Shown here one piece after another: positions 37,103-44,928 of a stretch of 64,000 nucleotides of DNA (positions within the stretch are counted from its first letter, which is position 1; the number at the start of each line of letters is the position of its first letter). The DNA is from Streptomyces wedmorensis (lineage in GTDB: Bacteria; Actinomycetota; Actinomycetes; Streptomycetales; Streptomycetaceae). A program made the position numbers and the translations under genes. The stretch lies in NCBI RefSeq assembly GCF_000716445.1, contig NZ_JNWK01000023.1:1-64000 (forward strand), read 5' to 3'. The notes beneath the pieces were generated by a model, which saw only the letters and a list, made by a program, of their open reading frames with translations, had not been told where the DNA came from and ran no database searches.

Positions 37103-37128
37103 CCGGACCGGAGAGCGAGGGACCCAAG

Positions 37129-37608
37129 TTGCGCCGCGCCGTCTGTCCGGGGTCATTCGACCCCATCACCAACGGACACCTCGACATCATCGCCCGCGCC
37201 TCCAAGCTGTACGACGTCGTGCACGTCGCGGTGATGATCAATCAGTCGAAGAAGGGCCTGTTCACGGTCGACGAGCGGATCGAGCTGATCCGCGAGGTCA
37301 CCGCGGACTTCGGCAACGTCGAGGTGGAGTCCTTCCACGGCCTCCTCGTCGACTTCTGCAAGCAGCGCGACATCCCCGCCATCGTCAAGGGCCTGCGCGC
37401 GGTCAGCGACTTCGACTACGAGCTGCAGATGGCGCAGATGAACAACGGCCTCACGGGCGTGGAGACGCTGTTCGTCCCCACCAACCCGACCTACAGCTTC
37501 CTCTCCTCCTCGCTGGTCAAGGAAGTGGCGGCCTGGGGCGGCGACGTCTCCCATCTGGTCCCGCCGACCGTCCTTCCCCGGCTCACCGAGCGGCTCGCGC
37601 AGAAGTGA
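37129..37608 (+). CDS. coaD: Phosphopantetheine adenylyltransferase
   Basis: 159 aa. Transfers AMP to 4'-phosphopantetheine in coenzyme A synthesis. The nucleotidyl-transferase motif [14 protein letters not shown] (about 7-20, including the T/HxGH site) and [17 protein letters not shown] (about 84-100) are complete, and [16 protein letters not shown] is the C-terminal signature. TTG 37129 is chosen because gcgaggga sits just upstream and it gives the standard length; an ATG at 37099 would add ten atypical residues. It lies immediately behind rsmD, the usual bacterial pairing. Confidence 0.95.
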   Translation: MRRAVCPGSFDPITNGHLDIIARASKLYDVVHVAVMINQSKKGLFTVDERIELIREVTADFGNVEVESFHGLLVDFCKQRDIPAIVKGLRAVSDFDYELQMAQMNNGLTGVETLFVPTNPTYSFLSSSLVKEVAAWGGDVSHLVPPTVLPRLTERLAQK

Positions 37609-37646
37609 CGCGCGGCCACCGCCGCTGACGCTCCGTCACCTGGTGT

Positions 37647-37684
37647 CGGACGGGAGCCGACTGCCCTTAAAGTCGTCCCGTCCG
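37647..37684 (+). terminator. Terminator after coaD
   Basis: Stem cggacggga / tcccgtccg plus cgact / agtcg with a 2-nt bulge and an 8-nt gcccttaa loop, 39 nt after the coaD stop. Confidence 0.7.
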
Positions 37685-37718
37685 TCTCCATCCAGCTGTA
37701 GAGAGTGGCGAGCACCCG

Positions 37719-38783
37719 GTGGACGTGCAGAAGAAGCTCGACCAGATCGTCGCGACCGTGCAGGGCGCCCGCTCCATGCCCATGTCGGCATCCTGCGTGG
37801 TCAACCGAGCCGAGCTGCTCGCCCTGCTCGAAGAGGTGCGGGAGGCCCTGCCCGGCTCCCTCGCCCAGGCCCAGGAGCTGATCGGCGGCCGCGAGCAGGT
37901 GGTCGAGCAGGCCCGCCAGGAGGCCGACCGGATCATCGAGGCCGCCCACGCCGAGCGGGGCTCGATCGTCTCCGACACCCAGGTCGCCCGGCAGTCGCAG
38001 GAGGAGGCCGACCGGATCCTCGCCGAGGCCCACCGCGAGGCCGAGGAGGTCCGCGCCGAGGCCGACGACTACGTCGACTCCAAGCTCGCCAACTTCGAGG
38101 TCGTCCTCAACAAGACGATCGGCTCCGTCGACCGCGGCCGCGAGAAGCTCCTCGGCCGGGGCCCCGGCCTCGACCAGGACGGCTACGCGGACCCGGACGC
38201 CCCGGAGTACAGCTCGGACCCGCAGACCCTGATCCGGCGGGCCGACGAGTACGTGGACGCCAAGCTCGGCGCCTTCGAGGCGGTGCTCAGCAAGACCCTG
38301 GAGGCGGTCGGCCGGGGCCGGCAGAAGCTGCACGGCCGGATCGCCACCGACGACCTCGGCGAGCACATGGCGGCCCAGGACGGCCTCGGTGCCGCGGTGC
38401 ACACCAGCGACGCCGACTACCTGGCGGGCCTCGCGGAGCTCGCCGACCCCGAGCCGGCCCAGGCCCAGACCCAGCCCTCCGCGCAGATCCCCGCCCAGCA
38501 GCAGCCGGACCCCTACGGGTACCAGCAGCCGCAGCAGGACCCCGCGTACGCCTACCAGCAGCAGCACCAGCAGGCCGACCCGTACGCGTACCAGCAGCAG
38601 GACCCGTACGCCTACCAGGGGCAGTACGGCTACGAACAGCAGCAGTACGACCCCCGGGTCCAGCAGGCCCACCAGCCGCAGCAGGCCGCCGCGCTCGACG
38701 AGACCAGCTTCTTCGACACGAGCATGATCGACCTGGAGCAGCTGCGCCGCTACGAGCAGGGGCAGTACGAACAGGGACAGTAG
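37719..38783 (+). CDS. SepIVA-like DivIVA-family coiled-coil cell-division protein
   Basis: 354 aa. Residues about 1-150 are a long coiled coil (VVEQARQEADRIIEAAHAER, EEADRILAEAHREAEEVRAE) like DivIVA or ATP-synthase b helices. A unit is repeated: YVDSKLANFEVVLNKT...GREKLLGR (from about 118) and YVDAKLGAFEAVLSKT...GRQKLHGR (from about 178), 60 residues apart. The last 100 residues are Gln/Tyr/Pro-rich (PYAYQQQ, YGYEQQQYD). In mycobacteria the equivalent gene next to the YceD/rnc/mutM genes is sepIVA (Rv2927c), needed for septation and cell-wall growth; the same neighbours are found here. GTG start at 37719. Confidence 0.85.
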   Translation: MDVQKKLDQIVATVQGARSMPMSASCVVNRAELLALLEEVREALPGSLAQAQELIGGREQVVEQARQEADRIIEAAHAERGSIVSDTQVARQSQEEADRILAEAHREAEEVRAEADDYVDSKLANFEVVLNKTIGSVDRGREKLLGRGPGLDQDGYADPDAPEYSSDPQTLIRRADEYVDAKLGAFEAVLSKTLEAVGRGRQKLHGRIATDDLGEHMAAQDGLGAAVHTSDADYLAGLAELADPEPAQAQTQPSAQIPAQQQPDPYGYQQPQQDPAYAYQQQHQQADPYAYQQQDPYAYQGQYGYEQQQYDPRVQQAHQPQQAAALDETSFFDTSMIDLEQLRRYEQGQYEQGQ

Positions 38784-38799
38784 GGGCACGGGGCCCGGA

Positions 38800-38829
38800 T
38801 TGGGCCCTGAGCGAAGCGTCCAGTATCCT
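38800..38829 (+). promoter_or_regulatory. Candidate promoter for yceD-rpmF-rnc
   Basis: TTGGGC (38800-38805), an 18-bp spacer and TATCCT (38824-38829), about 90 bp before the YceD-family gene and 17 bp after the SepIVA-like gene. Confidence 0.5.
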
Positions 38830-38919
38830 GGCTCTTCGGTCGCGCGTATGTCCGCGATCCTTGCTGCCCGCTTCTGGCAGCCTCCTCACGTTGAGAACGA
38901 TCCGAAAGCAGGAAGAACC

Positions 38920-39573
38920 CTGAGCACGCGCCTCGACCACCGCAACCCCCTCGTGTTCGACACACACGAGCTGGGGCGGCGTCCTGGTGCCCTCCAGCGG
39001 ATCTCGCGTTCGGTCGAGGCCCCCGCGGCCCTCGGCGTCGAAGGAGTGATCGGGGTGCCCGAGGGCTCTCCGGTGGAAATCGATCTCCGTCTTGAGTCGG
39101 TCATGGAAGGGGTGCTCGTCACAGGCACCGCCCGTGCATCGGCCGAGGGGGAGTGCGTAAGGTGTCTGGAGCCCGTCGAGCTCGATCTCGACGTGGACTT
39201 CCAGGAGATGTTCTCGTACCCCGACTCCGACGACCGGGGCCGCTCCAAGGCGGCCGCGGACGACGAAGCCGAGGAAGACGAGGACATGATCCCCCTCGAG
39301 GACGGCATGTTCGACCTCGAACCCGTGCTGCGTGATGCGGTGGTGCTCGCACTGCCGATGCAGCCGGTGTGCCGGGAGGACTGTGCGGGTCTGTGCTCCG
39401 AATGCGGGGCCGACCTGAACGAGAACCCGGACCACCACCATGACGCCGTCGACATCCGTTGGGCGGCACTGCAGGGACTCGCCGGTTCGCTGGGAACCGA
39501 TGAGAAGGACAACATGAGCGGCAAAGCCTCTGACGGGGACGTCCGAAGCGCCGCCGAGAAGCAGGAGAAGTAG
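38920..39573 (+). CDS. YceD/DUF177-family protein
   Basis: 217 aa from the proposed start. It usually sits directly before rpmF, as here, and YceD is thought to act in rRNA or ribosome assembly (23S rRNA accumulation in E. coli). Signatures: [32 protein letters not shown], and a Cys cluster [20 protein letters not shown] that looks zinc-binding. An acidic stretch ([15 protein letters not shown]) lies mid-protein. The frame is open upstream to ATG 38848, but the conserved region begins at LSTRLDH. A CTG at 38920 with aggaagaa upstream is the best start, though unusual. rpmF starts 2 bp after the stop. Confidence 0.88.
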   Translation: MSTRLDHRNPLVFDTHELGRRPGALQRISRSVEAPAALGVEGVIGVPEGSPVEIDLRLESVMEGVLVTGTARASAEGECVRCLEPVELDLDVDFQEMFSYPDSDDRGRSKAAADDEAEEDEDMIPLEDGMFDLEPVLRDAVVLALPMQPVCREDCAGLCSECGADLNENPDHHHDAVDIRWAALQGLAGSLGTDEKDNMSGKASDGDVRSAAEKQEK

Positions 39574-39575
39574 CC

Positions 39576-39749
39576 GTGGCTGTTCCGAAGCGGAAGATGT
39601 CGCGCAGCAACACGCGCCACCGCCGGTCGCAGTGGAAGGCTGCGGTCCCCACCCTGGTTTCGTGTGAGCGTTGCCAGGAGCCGAAGCTGCAGCACATCGC
39701 GTGCCCGAGCTGCGGCACCTACAACAAGCGCCAGGTCCTCTCGGTCTGA
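39576..39749 (+). CDS. rpmF: 50S ribosomal protein L32, zinc-binding (C+) form
   Basis: 57 aa: [20 protein letters not shown] at the start, then CERC and CPSC pairs that form the zinc ribbon, ending [13 protein letters not shown] start at 39576, two bases after the YceD stop, with gcaggagaag as ribosome binding site. The gene is too short for most gene finders but is unmistakable and in its normal place between yceD and rnc. Confidence 0.96.
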   Translation: MAVPKRKMSRSNTRHRRSQWKAAVPTLVSCERCQEPKLQHIACPSCGTYNKRQVLSV

Positions 39750-39768
39750 GTGGCTGGTGAGAGGCACG

Positions 39769-40563
39769 ATGTCTGAGAACATCAGCGCAGCCTCGTCCCA
39801 CACGCTTCTGGAAGGGCGGCTCGGCTATCGGCTCGAGTCCGCCCTTCTGGTGCGTGCGCTGACGCACCGCTCGTACGCGTACGAGAACGGCGGTCTGCCC
39901 ACCAACGAGCGTCTCGAGTTCCTCGGGGACTCGGTGCTCGGTCTGGTGGTCACCGACACGCTGTACCGCACCCACCCCGATCTGCCGGAAGGCCAGCTGG
40001 CCAAACTGCGGGCCGCGGTGGTCAACTCTCGTGCGCTGGCGGAGGTCAGTCGCGGCCTGGAACTCGGCTCCTTCATCCGGCTCGGCCGGGGCGAAGAGGG
40101 CACGGGCGGCCGGGACAAGGCATCCATCCTCGCCGACACCCTCGAAGCGGTGATCGGTGCGGTCTATCTCGACCAGGGCCTCGACGTGGCGTCCGAGCTG
40201 GTGCACCGGCTCTTCGACCCGCTGATCGAGAAGTCCTCGAACCTCGGTGCCGGCCTGGACTGGAAGACCAGTCTCCAGGAGCTCACCGCGGCCGAGGGCC
40301 TGGGCGTGCCGGAGTACCTCGTCTCCGAAGAGGGCCCGGACCACGAGAAGGTCTTCACGGCTGCCGCCCGCGTCGGTGGTGTCTCGTACGGCACCGGCAC
40401 CGGCCGCAGCAAGAAGGAAGCGGAACAGCAGGCCGCCGAGTCCGCGTGGCGCGAGATTCGCGCGGCCGCGGACGAACGCGCGGCGGCGGCCAAGGCCGCT
40501 GCCGAGGCGGGCGCGGGAGAGGTCGCCGACCCCTCTCCGACCGCACACGGGGCGTCGGCCTGA
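39769..40563 (+). CDS. rnc: Ribonuclease III
   Basis: 264 aa. Cuts double-stranded RNA in rRNA processing and mRNA control; the S. coelicolor orthologue is absB, required for antibiotic production. The catalytic signature [14 protein letters not shown] (about 44-57) with the second metal-site acids [13 protein letters not shown] is intact. The C-terminal double-stranded RNA-binding domain runs from about 170 to 240 ([34 protein letters not shown]). A long Ala-rich tail follows. ATG at 39769 with gtgagagg upstream. It lies 19 bp after rpmF, so likely cotranscribed. Confidence 0.96.
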   Translation: MSENISAASSHTLLEGRLGYRLESALLVRALTHRSYAYENGGLPTNERLEFLGDSVLGLVVTDTLYRTHPDLPEGQLAKLRAAVVNSRALAEVSRGLELGSFIRLGRGEEGTGGRDKASILADTLEAVIGAVYLDQGLDVASELVHRLFDPLIEKSSNLGAGLDWKTSLQELTAAEGLGVPEYLVSEEGPDHEKVFTAAARVGGVSYGTGTGRSKKEAEQQAAESAWREIRAAADERAAAAKAAAEAGAGEVADPSPTAHGASA

Positions 40564-40584
40564 CGGCCCGCACCCACCGCTTCC

Positions 40585-40614
40585 CGAGAACCCCGCCCCA
40601 GGGCGGGGTTCTCG
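40585..40614 (+). terminator. Terminator after rnc
   Basis: 14-bp perfect stem cgagaaccccgccc / gggcggggttctcg with a 2-nt loop, followed by tcttt. Confidence 0.88.
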
Positions 40615-40677
40615 TCTTTCCGGCACCGTCACGCCGGTAGGGTTGAAGCGCTGTCGACGACGTCCGGAGGAGTCCCC

Positions 40678-41535
40678 GTGCCCGAGCTGCCCGAGGTCGA
40701 GGTCGTACGGCGCGGTCTGGAGCGCTGGGTCGCCGGACGGACCGTGACCGAGGTCGAGGTGCTGCACCCGAGGGCCGTACGGCGCCATCCGGCGGGCGGC
40801 GAGGACTTCGCGGCCCGGCTGAAGGGGCAGCGGTTCGAGGTGGCGCGGCGGCGCGGCAAGTACCTCTGGCTGCCGCTCGCCGACACCGGCACCTCCGTGC
40901 TCGGACACCTCGGCATGAGCGGCCAGCTCCTCGTCCAGCCGGAGGACGCCCCGGACGAGAAGCACCTGCGCATCCGCCTCCGCTTCGACGACGCGGCCGG
41001 CACCGAGCTCCGCTTCGTCGACCAGCGCACCTTCGGCGGGCTCTCGCTCCACGACCAGACGCCCGACGGGCTGCCCGACGTCATCGGGCACATCGCCCGT
41101 GACCCGCTGGACCCCGAGTTCGACGACGCCGCCTTCCAGGCCGCGCTGCGGCAGCGCCGTACGACCGTCAAGCGGGCGCTCCTCGACCAGTCGCTGATCA
41201 GCGGCGTCGGCAACATCTACGCCGACGAGGCCCTCTGGCGGTCCCGGCTGCACTACGACCGGCCCACGGCGACCCTGACCCGGCCGCGCTCGGCCGAGCT
41301 CCTCGGGCACGTCCGGGACGTGATGAACGCGGCGCTCGCGGTCGGCGGCACCAGCTTCGACAGCCTGTACGTGAACGTCAACGGCGAGTCCGGCTACTTC
41401 GACCGCTCGCTCGACGCCTACGGGCGTGAGGACGAGCCCTGCCGCCGCTGCGGGACGCCGATGCGCCGCCGGGCCTGGATGAACCGGTCCAGCTACTTCT
41501 GCCCGCGCTGCCAGCGCCCGCCGCGGGCGGCCTGA
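40678..41535 (+). CDS. mutM: Formamidopyrimidine-DNA glycosylase
   Basis: 285 aa. Removes 8-oxoguanine and ring-opened purines. The N-terminus [16 protein letters not shown] supplies the catalytic Pro and Glu; RRGKYLW (about 58-64) carries the conserved Lys; [16 protein letters not shown] is the helix-two-turn-helix; the zinc finger [11 protein letters not shown]...FCPRCQR closes the protein (about 255-280). GTG 40678 with cggaggag 5 nt upstream. Confidence 0.97.
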   Translation: MPELPEVEVVRRGLERWVAGRTVTEVEVLHPRAVRRHPAGGEDFAARLKGQRFEVARRRGKYLWLPLADTGTSVLGHLGMSGQLLVQPEDAPDEKHLRIRLRFDDAAGTELRFVDQRTFGGLSLHDQTPDGLPDVIGHIARDPLDPEFDDAAFQAALRQRRTTVKRALLDQSLISGVGNIYADEALWRSRLHYDRPTATLTRPRSAELLGHVRDVMNAALAVGGTSFDSLYVNVNGESGYFDRSLDAYGREDEPCRRCGTPMRRRAWMNRSSYFCPRCQRPPRAA

Positions 41536-41548
41536 GCCGGCCGGGCGG

Positions 41549-41935
41549 TCAGCCCGTCACGGGGGCCGCGCGCTCCGCGTCGTAACTCTCCCGCGCCGCC
41601 TCGACCTGGGGCATCCGCCCCTCCACCAGCTGGATCAGGCCGATCAGCCGCTCCGCGATCTCGCGGCCGAGCGGCGTGAGCCGGTAGTCGACCCGGGGCG
41701 GGTTCGTGGGCTGCGCGTCGCGGTGGACGAGACCGTCGCGCTCCAGGGCGTGCAGGGTCTGCGACAGCATCTTCTCGCTCACGCCGTCGACCCGGCGCCG
41801 CAGCTCGTTGAAGCGGAACGTCCCGTCGTACAGGGCGCCCAGGGTCAGGCTGCCCCAGCGGCCCGTCACGTGCTCCAGCGTGCCGCGCGAGGGGCAGGCA
41901 CGCGCGAACACGTCGTAGGCGAGGTCATCGGTCAT
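41549..41935 (-). CDS. HxlR-family transcriptional regulator with an N-terminal Cys
   Basis: 128 aa. Winged-helix domain with FNELRRRVDGVSEKMLSQTL and LVHRDAQPTNPPRVDYRLT (wing), as in YodB/QorR regulators. The only Cys, Cys14 (VFARACPSRG), is at the position used by thiol/quinone-sensing members of this family. It is divergent from a flavodoxin-like reductase with a 122-bp gap that holds a direct repeat. This is the usual layout for an HxlR repressor of a quinone or FMN reductase. Confidence 0.9.
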   Translation of the reverse strand: MTDDLAYDVFARACPSRGTLEHVTGRWGSLTLGALYDGTFRFNELRRRVDGVSEKMLSQTLHALERDGLVHRDAQPTNPPRVDYRLTPLGREIAERLIGLIQLVEGRMPQVEAARESYDAERAAPVTG

Positions 41936-41974
41936 GGGCCCACCGTACTCCCGCGCAGCGCTTACTGCCAGGAG

Positions 41975-42002
41975 TGCGCTTTCCAGAGGCTTGCGCTTTC
42001 CA
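41975..42002. promoter_or_regulatory. Direct repeat tgcgctttcca, candidate HxlR operator
   Basis: Two copies (41975-41985 and 41992-42002), 17 bp start to start, in the divergent gap between the HxlR gene and the reductase. Confidence 0.5.
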
Positions 42003-42057
42003 AAAGTTAGTGCTCTACTTCTGGACGTTCCCCTGCGACCCCTTCGAGGAGCCCCTT

Positions 42058-42642
42058 GTGACCACCCCCGTCGTCTCCATCGCCTACCACTCCGGCTACG
42101 GCCACACCGCCGTCCTCGCCGAGGCCGTCCGCGCCGGTGCCGCCGACGCGGGCGCCACCGTCCACCTGATCGCCGTCGACGGGATCAGCGACGCCGAGTG
42201 GGAGCTCCTGGACGCCTCCGACGCGATCGTCTTCGGCTCCCCGACCTACATGGGCACCGCCTCCGGCGCCTTCCACCAGTTCGCCGAGGCCACCTCCAAG
42301 CGCTGGTTCACCGACGCCTGGCTGGACAAGCTCGCCGCCGGCTTCACCAACTCCGGCTCCAAGAGCGGCGACAAGCTGCACACCCTGCAGTTCTTCCAGA
42401 CCCTCGCCGGCCAGCACGGCATGACCTGGGTCAACCTCGGCCTGAAGCCCGGCTGGAACAGCAGCGAGGCCTCCGAGAACGACCTCAACCGCCTCGGCTT
42501 CTTCGCCGGCGCCGGCGCCCAGACCCACACCGACCTCGGCCCCGAGGGCGTCCACAAGGCCGACGTCGCCACCGCCGAACACCTCGGCCGCCGCGTCGCC
42601 CTCACCGCCCGCACCTTCGCCGCCGGCAAGGCCGCCGCCTGA
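42058..42642 (+). CDS. Flavodoxin-like NAD(P)H:FMN/quinone oxidoreductase
   Basis: 194 aa. Flavodoxin fold: IAYHSGYGHTAVLAEAV (phosphate loop, about 8-24), FGSPTYMGTASGAFHQF (about 62-78) for the isoalloxazine ring, and GFTNSGSKSGDKL, as in WrbA-type proteins. GTG 42058 behind cgaggagcc is chosen; the open frame upstream overlaps the regulatory gap. A target of the divergent HxlR regulator is likely, by analogy with YodB/AzoR-type pairs; the substrate is not determined. Confidence 0.87.
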   Translation: MTTPVVSIAYHSGYGHTAVLAEAVRAGAADAGATVHLIAVDGISDAEWELLDASDAIVFGSPTYMGTASGAFHQFAEATSKRWFTDAWLDKLAAGFTNSGSKSGDKLHTLQFFQTLAGQHGMTWVNLGLKPGWNSSEASENDLNRLGFFAGAGAQTHTDLGPEGVHKADVATAEHLGRRVALTARTFAAGKAAA

Positions 42643-42698
42643 CCACCCCACGCCCCGGCGCCGCACACGGCATCGCCCGCCCGTGCGAGACCCGTACG

Positions 42699-42739
42699 CG
42701 AGAGGGTCCCGTCACTCACAGAGTGACGGGACCCTCTCG
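42699..42739. terminator. Bidirectional terminator between the reductase and the CAP protein gene
   Basis: Perfect 19-bp stem (42699-42717 with 42721-42739, core gagggtcccgtcact) and a 3-nt loop between convergent genes. Confidence 0.9.
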
Positions 42740-42756
42740 TTCGCGTTCCGCGCGGC

Positions 42757-43692
42757 TCAGTAGCCGAAGTCCTGGGTCCACCAAGGGCCGCCGTCGGCGA
42801 AGTGGACGCCGACGCCGAGGGTGTTGAAGTCGCAGTTGAGGATGTTGGCGCGGTGGCCGTCGCTGTTCATCCAGGAGGTCATGACGGAGGCAGCGTCCAC
42901 CTGGCCGCGGGCGATGTTCTCGCCGCCCATGCCGGAGACGCCCGCCTGCTGGGCCCGGGCCCAGGGGGTGTCGCCGTCGGGGTCGGTGTGGTCGAAGAAG
43001 CCGCGGGTGGCCATGTCGGCGCTGAAGGAGCCGGCCAGGGCGGCGAGGCGGGCGTCGGCGCGGACCGGGGTGCAGCCGACCTTGGCGCGTTCGGCGTTGA
43101 CCAGCCGGAGGACCTCCGCCTCGGCGGCCCCGCCGCGGTCGGCGGTGGAGGTGACCGCGGCCTTCTCGGTCGGTGCCGCGGTCGTCGGGTCCGGCTTCGG
43201 CGCGGGTGCCTTCGTGGTGGGTGCCTTCGTCGTCGGTGCCTTCGCCGGCGCCGTGGAGGGCTTGGGCTTCGCGGTGGCCGTCTTCGACGGGGTCGGCTCC
43301 GGCTTCGGGGTGGCCTTCGGGCTCGGCTTCGTGGACGGGGTCGCCGAAGGGGAGGCGGAACCGCCGCCGGGCTTCCCCGTGCCCGTGCCCTTGCCCGTAC
43401 CGCCCGCTTCGCCGGCGGGGGTCTGGGTGGATCCGCCCTGCGTGGTCAGTTCCGGGGCCTGGCGGGACAGCGTGCGCTGCTCGCTGTTCGCGGCGCTGCC
43501 GATCGTGAAGGTCTCCCCGCCCGGCAGGAGTCCCGAGGTGACGGCGACGGCGCCGACGGCGACCGCCGCGGAGACGCCGAGCAGCCCGGTGCGCACGGGC
43601 CGCCCGCGGAGGGCACCCCGGTTTCGGCGGCCCGAACCGGCCGCGTAATCTTCTGAGGCGGGTGCGGCGCCGGAGCGACGGTGGCGTCCCAT
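42757..43692 (-). CDS. CAP (SCP/PR1)-domain secreted or membrane-anchored protein
   Basis: 311 aa. Arg-rich cytoplasmic start, membrane helix at about 35-55 (GLLGVSAAVAVGAVAVTSGL), a Pro/Lys/Thr-rich wall-spanning linker at about 80-190 (TTKAPTTKAPAPKPDPT), then a CAP domain of about 120 residues: VLRLVNAERAKVGC, FFDHTDPDGDTPWARA, GGENIARGQ, WMNSDGHRANILNCDFNTLGVG. The conserved His and Glu of the CAP cavity (FDHTD, GENIA, GHRANI) are kept. CAP proteins act outside the cell; no enzymatic role is assured. ATG 43692 is chosen; upstream frame is shadow. Confidence 0.92.
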   Translation of the reverse strand: MGRHRRSGAAPASEDYAAGSGRRNRGALRGRPVRTGLLGVSAAVAVGAVAVTSGLLPGGETFTIGSAANSEQRTLSRQAPELTTQGGSTQTPAGEAGGTGKGTGTGKPGGGSASPSATPSTKPSPKATPKPEPTPSKTATAKPKPSTAPAKAPTTKAPTTKAPAPKPDPTTAAPTEKAAVTSTADRGGAAEAEVLRLVNAERAKVGCTPVRADARLAALAGSFSADMATRGFFDHTDPDGDTPWARAQQAGVSGMGGENIARGQVDAASVMTSWMNSDGHRANILNCDFNTLGVGVHFADGGPWWTQDFGY

Positions 43693-43872
43693 CTGCTCTG
43701 CCTTCCTGCTGATCTCTTGCCGGGTCTTTGCTGATCTTTGCTGTCGGTACCGTTCCGGTTCGACATCGAACGGTGCGCGCCCGAACGGGTGAGGCGCGTT
43801 CGTCGGGACTGTACGCCATGAGACCCAGGGGGCGACGTGCTCATCTGGCATTCCGCCCGTTAGCGTGCAGCC

Positions 43873-44154
43873 ATGAGTGACGACGTACGGATGACCGCCT
43901 GGGTACGCGGCCGGGTGCAGGGAGTGGGCTTTCGCTGGTTCACCAGGGCAAACGCCTTGGAGATCGGCGGCCTGGTGGGCTTCGCCCTGAACCTCGACGA
44001 CGGCCGGGTGCAGGTGGTGGCCGAGGGGCCGCGTGAGAATTGCCACCGTCTGCTCGACTGGCTGCATTCCGCCGACACACCCGGGCGCGTGGACGGCGTC
44101 ACTGAGATCTGGGACACCCCGCGTGGCGGTTACGAGAGCTTCGCCATCCGCTGA
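43873..44154 (+). CDS. acyP: Acylphosphatase
   Basis: 93 aa, the standard length. Hydrolyses acyl phosphates such as acetyl phosphate or carbamoyl phosphate. Signature [18 protein letters not shown] (about 11-28) with the catalytic Arg, and the catalytic Asn in [10 protein letters not shown] (about 46-55). ATG at 43873. It lies upstream of smc in Streptomyces; a hairpin follows. Confidence 0.95.
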   Translation: MSDDVRMTAWVRGRVQGVGFRWFTRANALEIGGLVGFALNLDDGRVQVVAEGPRENCHRLLDWLHSADTPGRVDGVTEIWDTPRGGYESFAIR

Positions 44155-44543
44155 CGGTCATGCTCCGACGCCCCGTCCGGTGACCGTGCGGGGCGTCGAA
44201 CGGACGCGCGGTAACGGTCGCGTGAGGGGAAAACGCCCTGGTGGTTGCCAATATGCGCCCGTCGTGCAAGGCTGCCGCTTAAGGATGATCGCGACGCCCC
44301 GAGGCACCGAGTTGCGAGGACCCGCCGCGTGCTGAGCGGTGGTGGCCCCCTCGGTCGGCCCTTCAAACGGGGCGTGATCGTGTTGACCGTCAAACTTTTT
44401 GGTGAGACTCTGGAAGCCCCGCGCACCTTAGCTGTTTGGCAGTGGAACCGGCACCACTAGCAGTACTGCCGAGCACCGCGGGTGCGAATCCCTCACGACC
44501 CACACCACTACGGTCGGTCACTCATTGTGGAGGACCATCCATC
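44155..44543 (+). other. Intergenic region between acyP and the small coiled-coil gene
   Basis: 389 bp without a convincing gene. It contains a terminator-like stem after acyP (44166-44198), a candidate promoter TTGACC-N17-GACTCT (44383-44411) in a locally AT-rich stretch, and a folded leader of about 125 nt before ATG 44544 (stem agtgg/ccact 44441-44445 with 44454-44458, alternative ggcagt/actgcc, and ggtgcgaatcc at 44481-44491). Confidence 0.5.
44166..44198 (+). terminator. Terminator after acyP
   Basis: 10-bp perfect stem cgacgccccg / cggggcgtcg with a 13-nt loop, 12 nt after the acyP stop; no T-run. Confidence 0.65.
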
Positions 44544-44762
44544 ATGGCAAAGGCGCTTCTCGGTTACGTCGGCGGCTCCGACCCGCGACTCCTCGCCGAG
44601 ATGCGACGGCTTCAGCAGCGCGTCCAGGACCTCGAATCCGAGCTGGTACGGATTCAGTCCGAGAACGACTCGCTCGCAGCTGCCGCCGCTCAGCACCAGG
44701 GAGAGTCGCTGCTGAACAGCATCGACCTCGACGTACCCCAGGCGGAGCCTGCGCTCACCTGA
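44544..44762 (+). CDS. 72-aa conserved small coiled-coil protein upstream of smc
   Basis: Starts MAKALLGYVGGSDPRLLAEM, then a heptad-like helix LQQRVQDLESELVRIQSEND, and a short acidic tail. ATG 44544 has tgtggagga about 10 nt upstream, a good ribosome binding site. No membrane segment or Cys. The family is conserved at this site in streptomycetes (from memory) but has no known function. It lies 166 bp before smc in the same direction; the coiled coil and neighbour allow, but do not show, a link with chromosome organisation. Confidence 0.8.
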   Translation: MAKALLGYVGGSDPRLLAEMRRLQQRVQDLESELVRIQSENDSLAAAAAQHQGESLLNSIDLDVPQAEPALT

Positions 44763-44928
44763 CAACCCAGCCCCCAGGGGCCAGGTGGGAAACACTCCTT
44801 GCAAGGGGCGCTTAGGCGTCCCTTCTCTCTTTCACCCGCCGTTTCCCCCACGTCCCACCCCTCCTCACCCGAGGATCTTCCCTGCACCTTCGCGGGTGAA
44901 ACGCGCGGGCCCCGGTAGAGTCCCCGGG

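Noticed and set aside
37099..37128. ATG 37099 as the coaD start.
   Set aside because: It overlaps the rsmD stop neatly (ATGA) but adds residues not found in CoaD. TTG 37129 has a good ribosome binding site and gives the standard 159 aa.
44445..44500. An extra tRNA gene (gggtgcgaatccc resembles a T-arm).
   Set aside because: The loop lacks the TTC of the T-loop, and no acceptor stem or anticodon arm can be built around it.
44471..44543. Cobalamin riboswitch before the small coiled-coil gene.
   Set aside because: Only ggtgcgaatcc matches. The AGGGAA, CCCGCNACTGT and AGACCTGCC-type boxes are absent, and the downstream genes have no B12 link.
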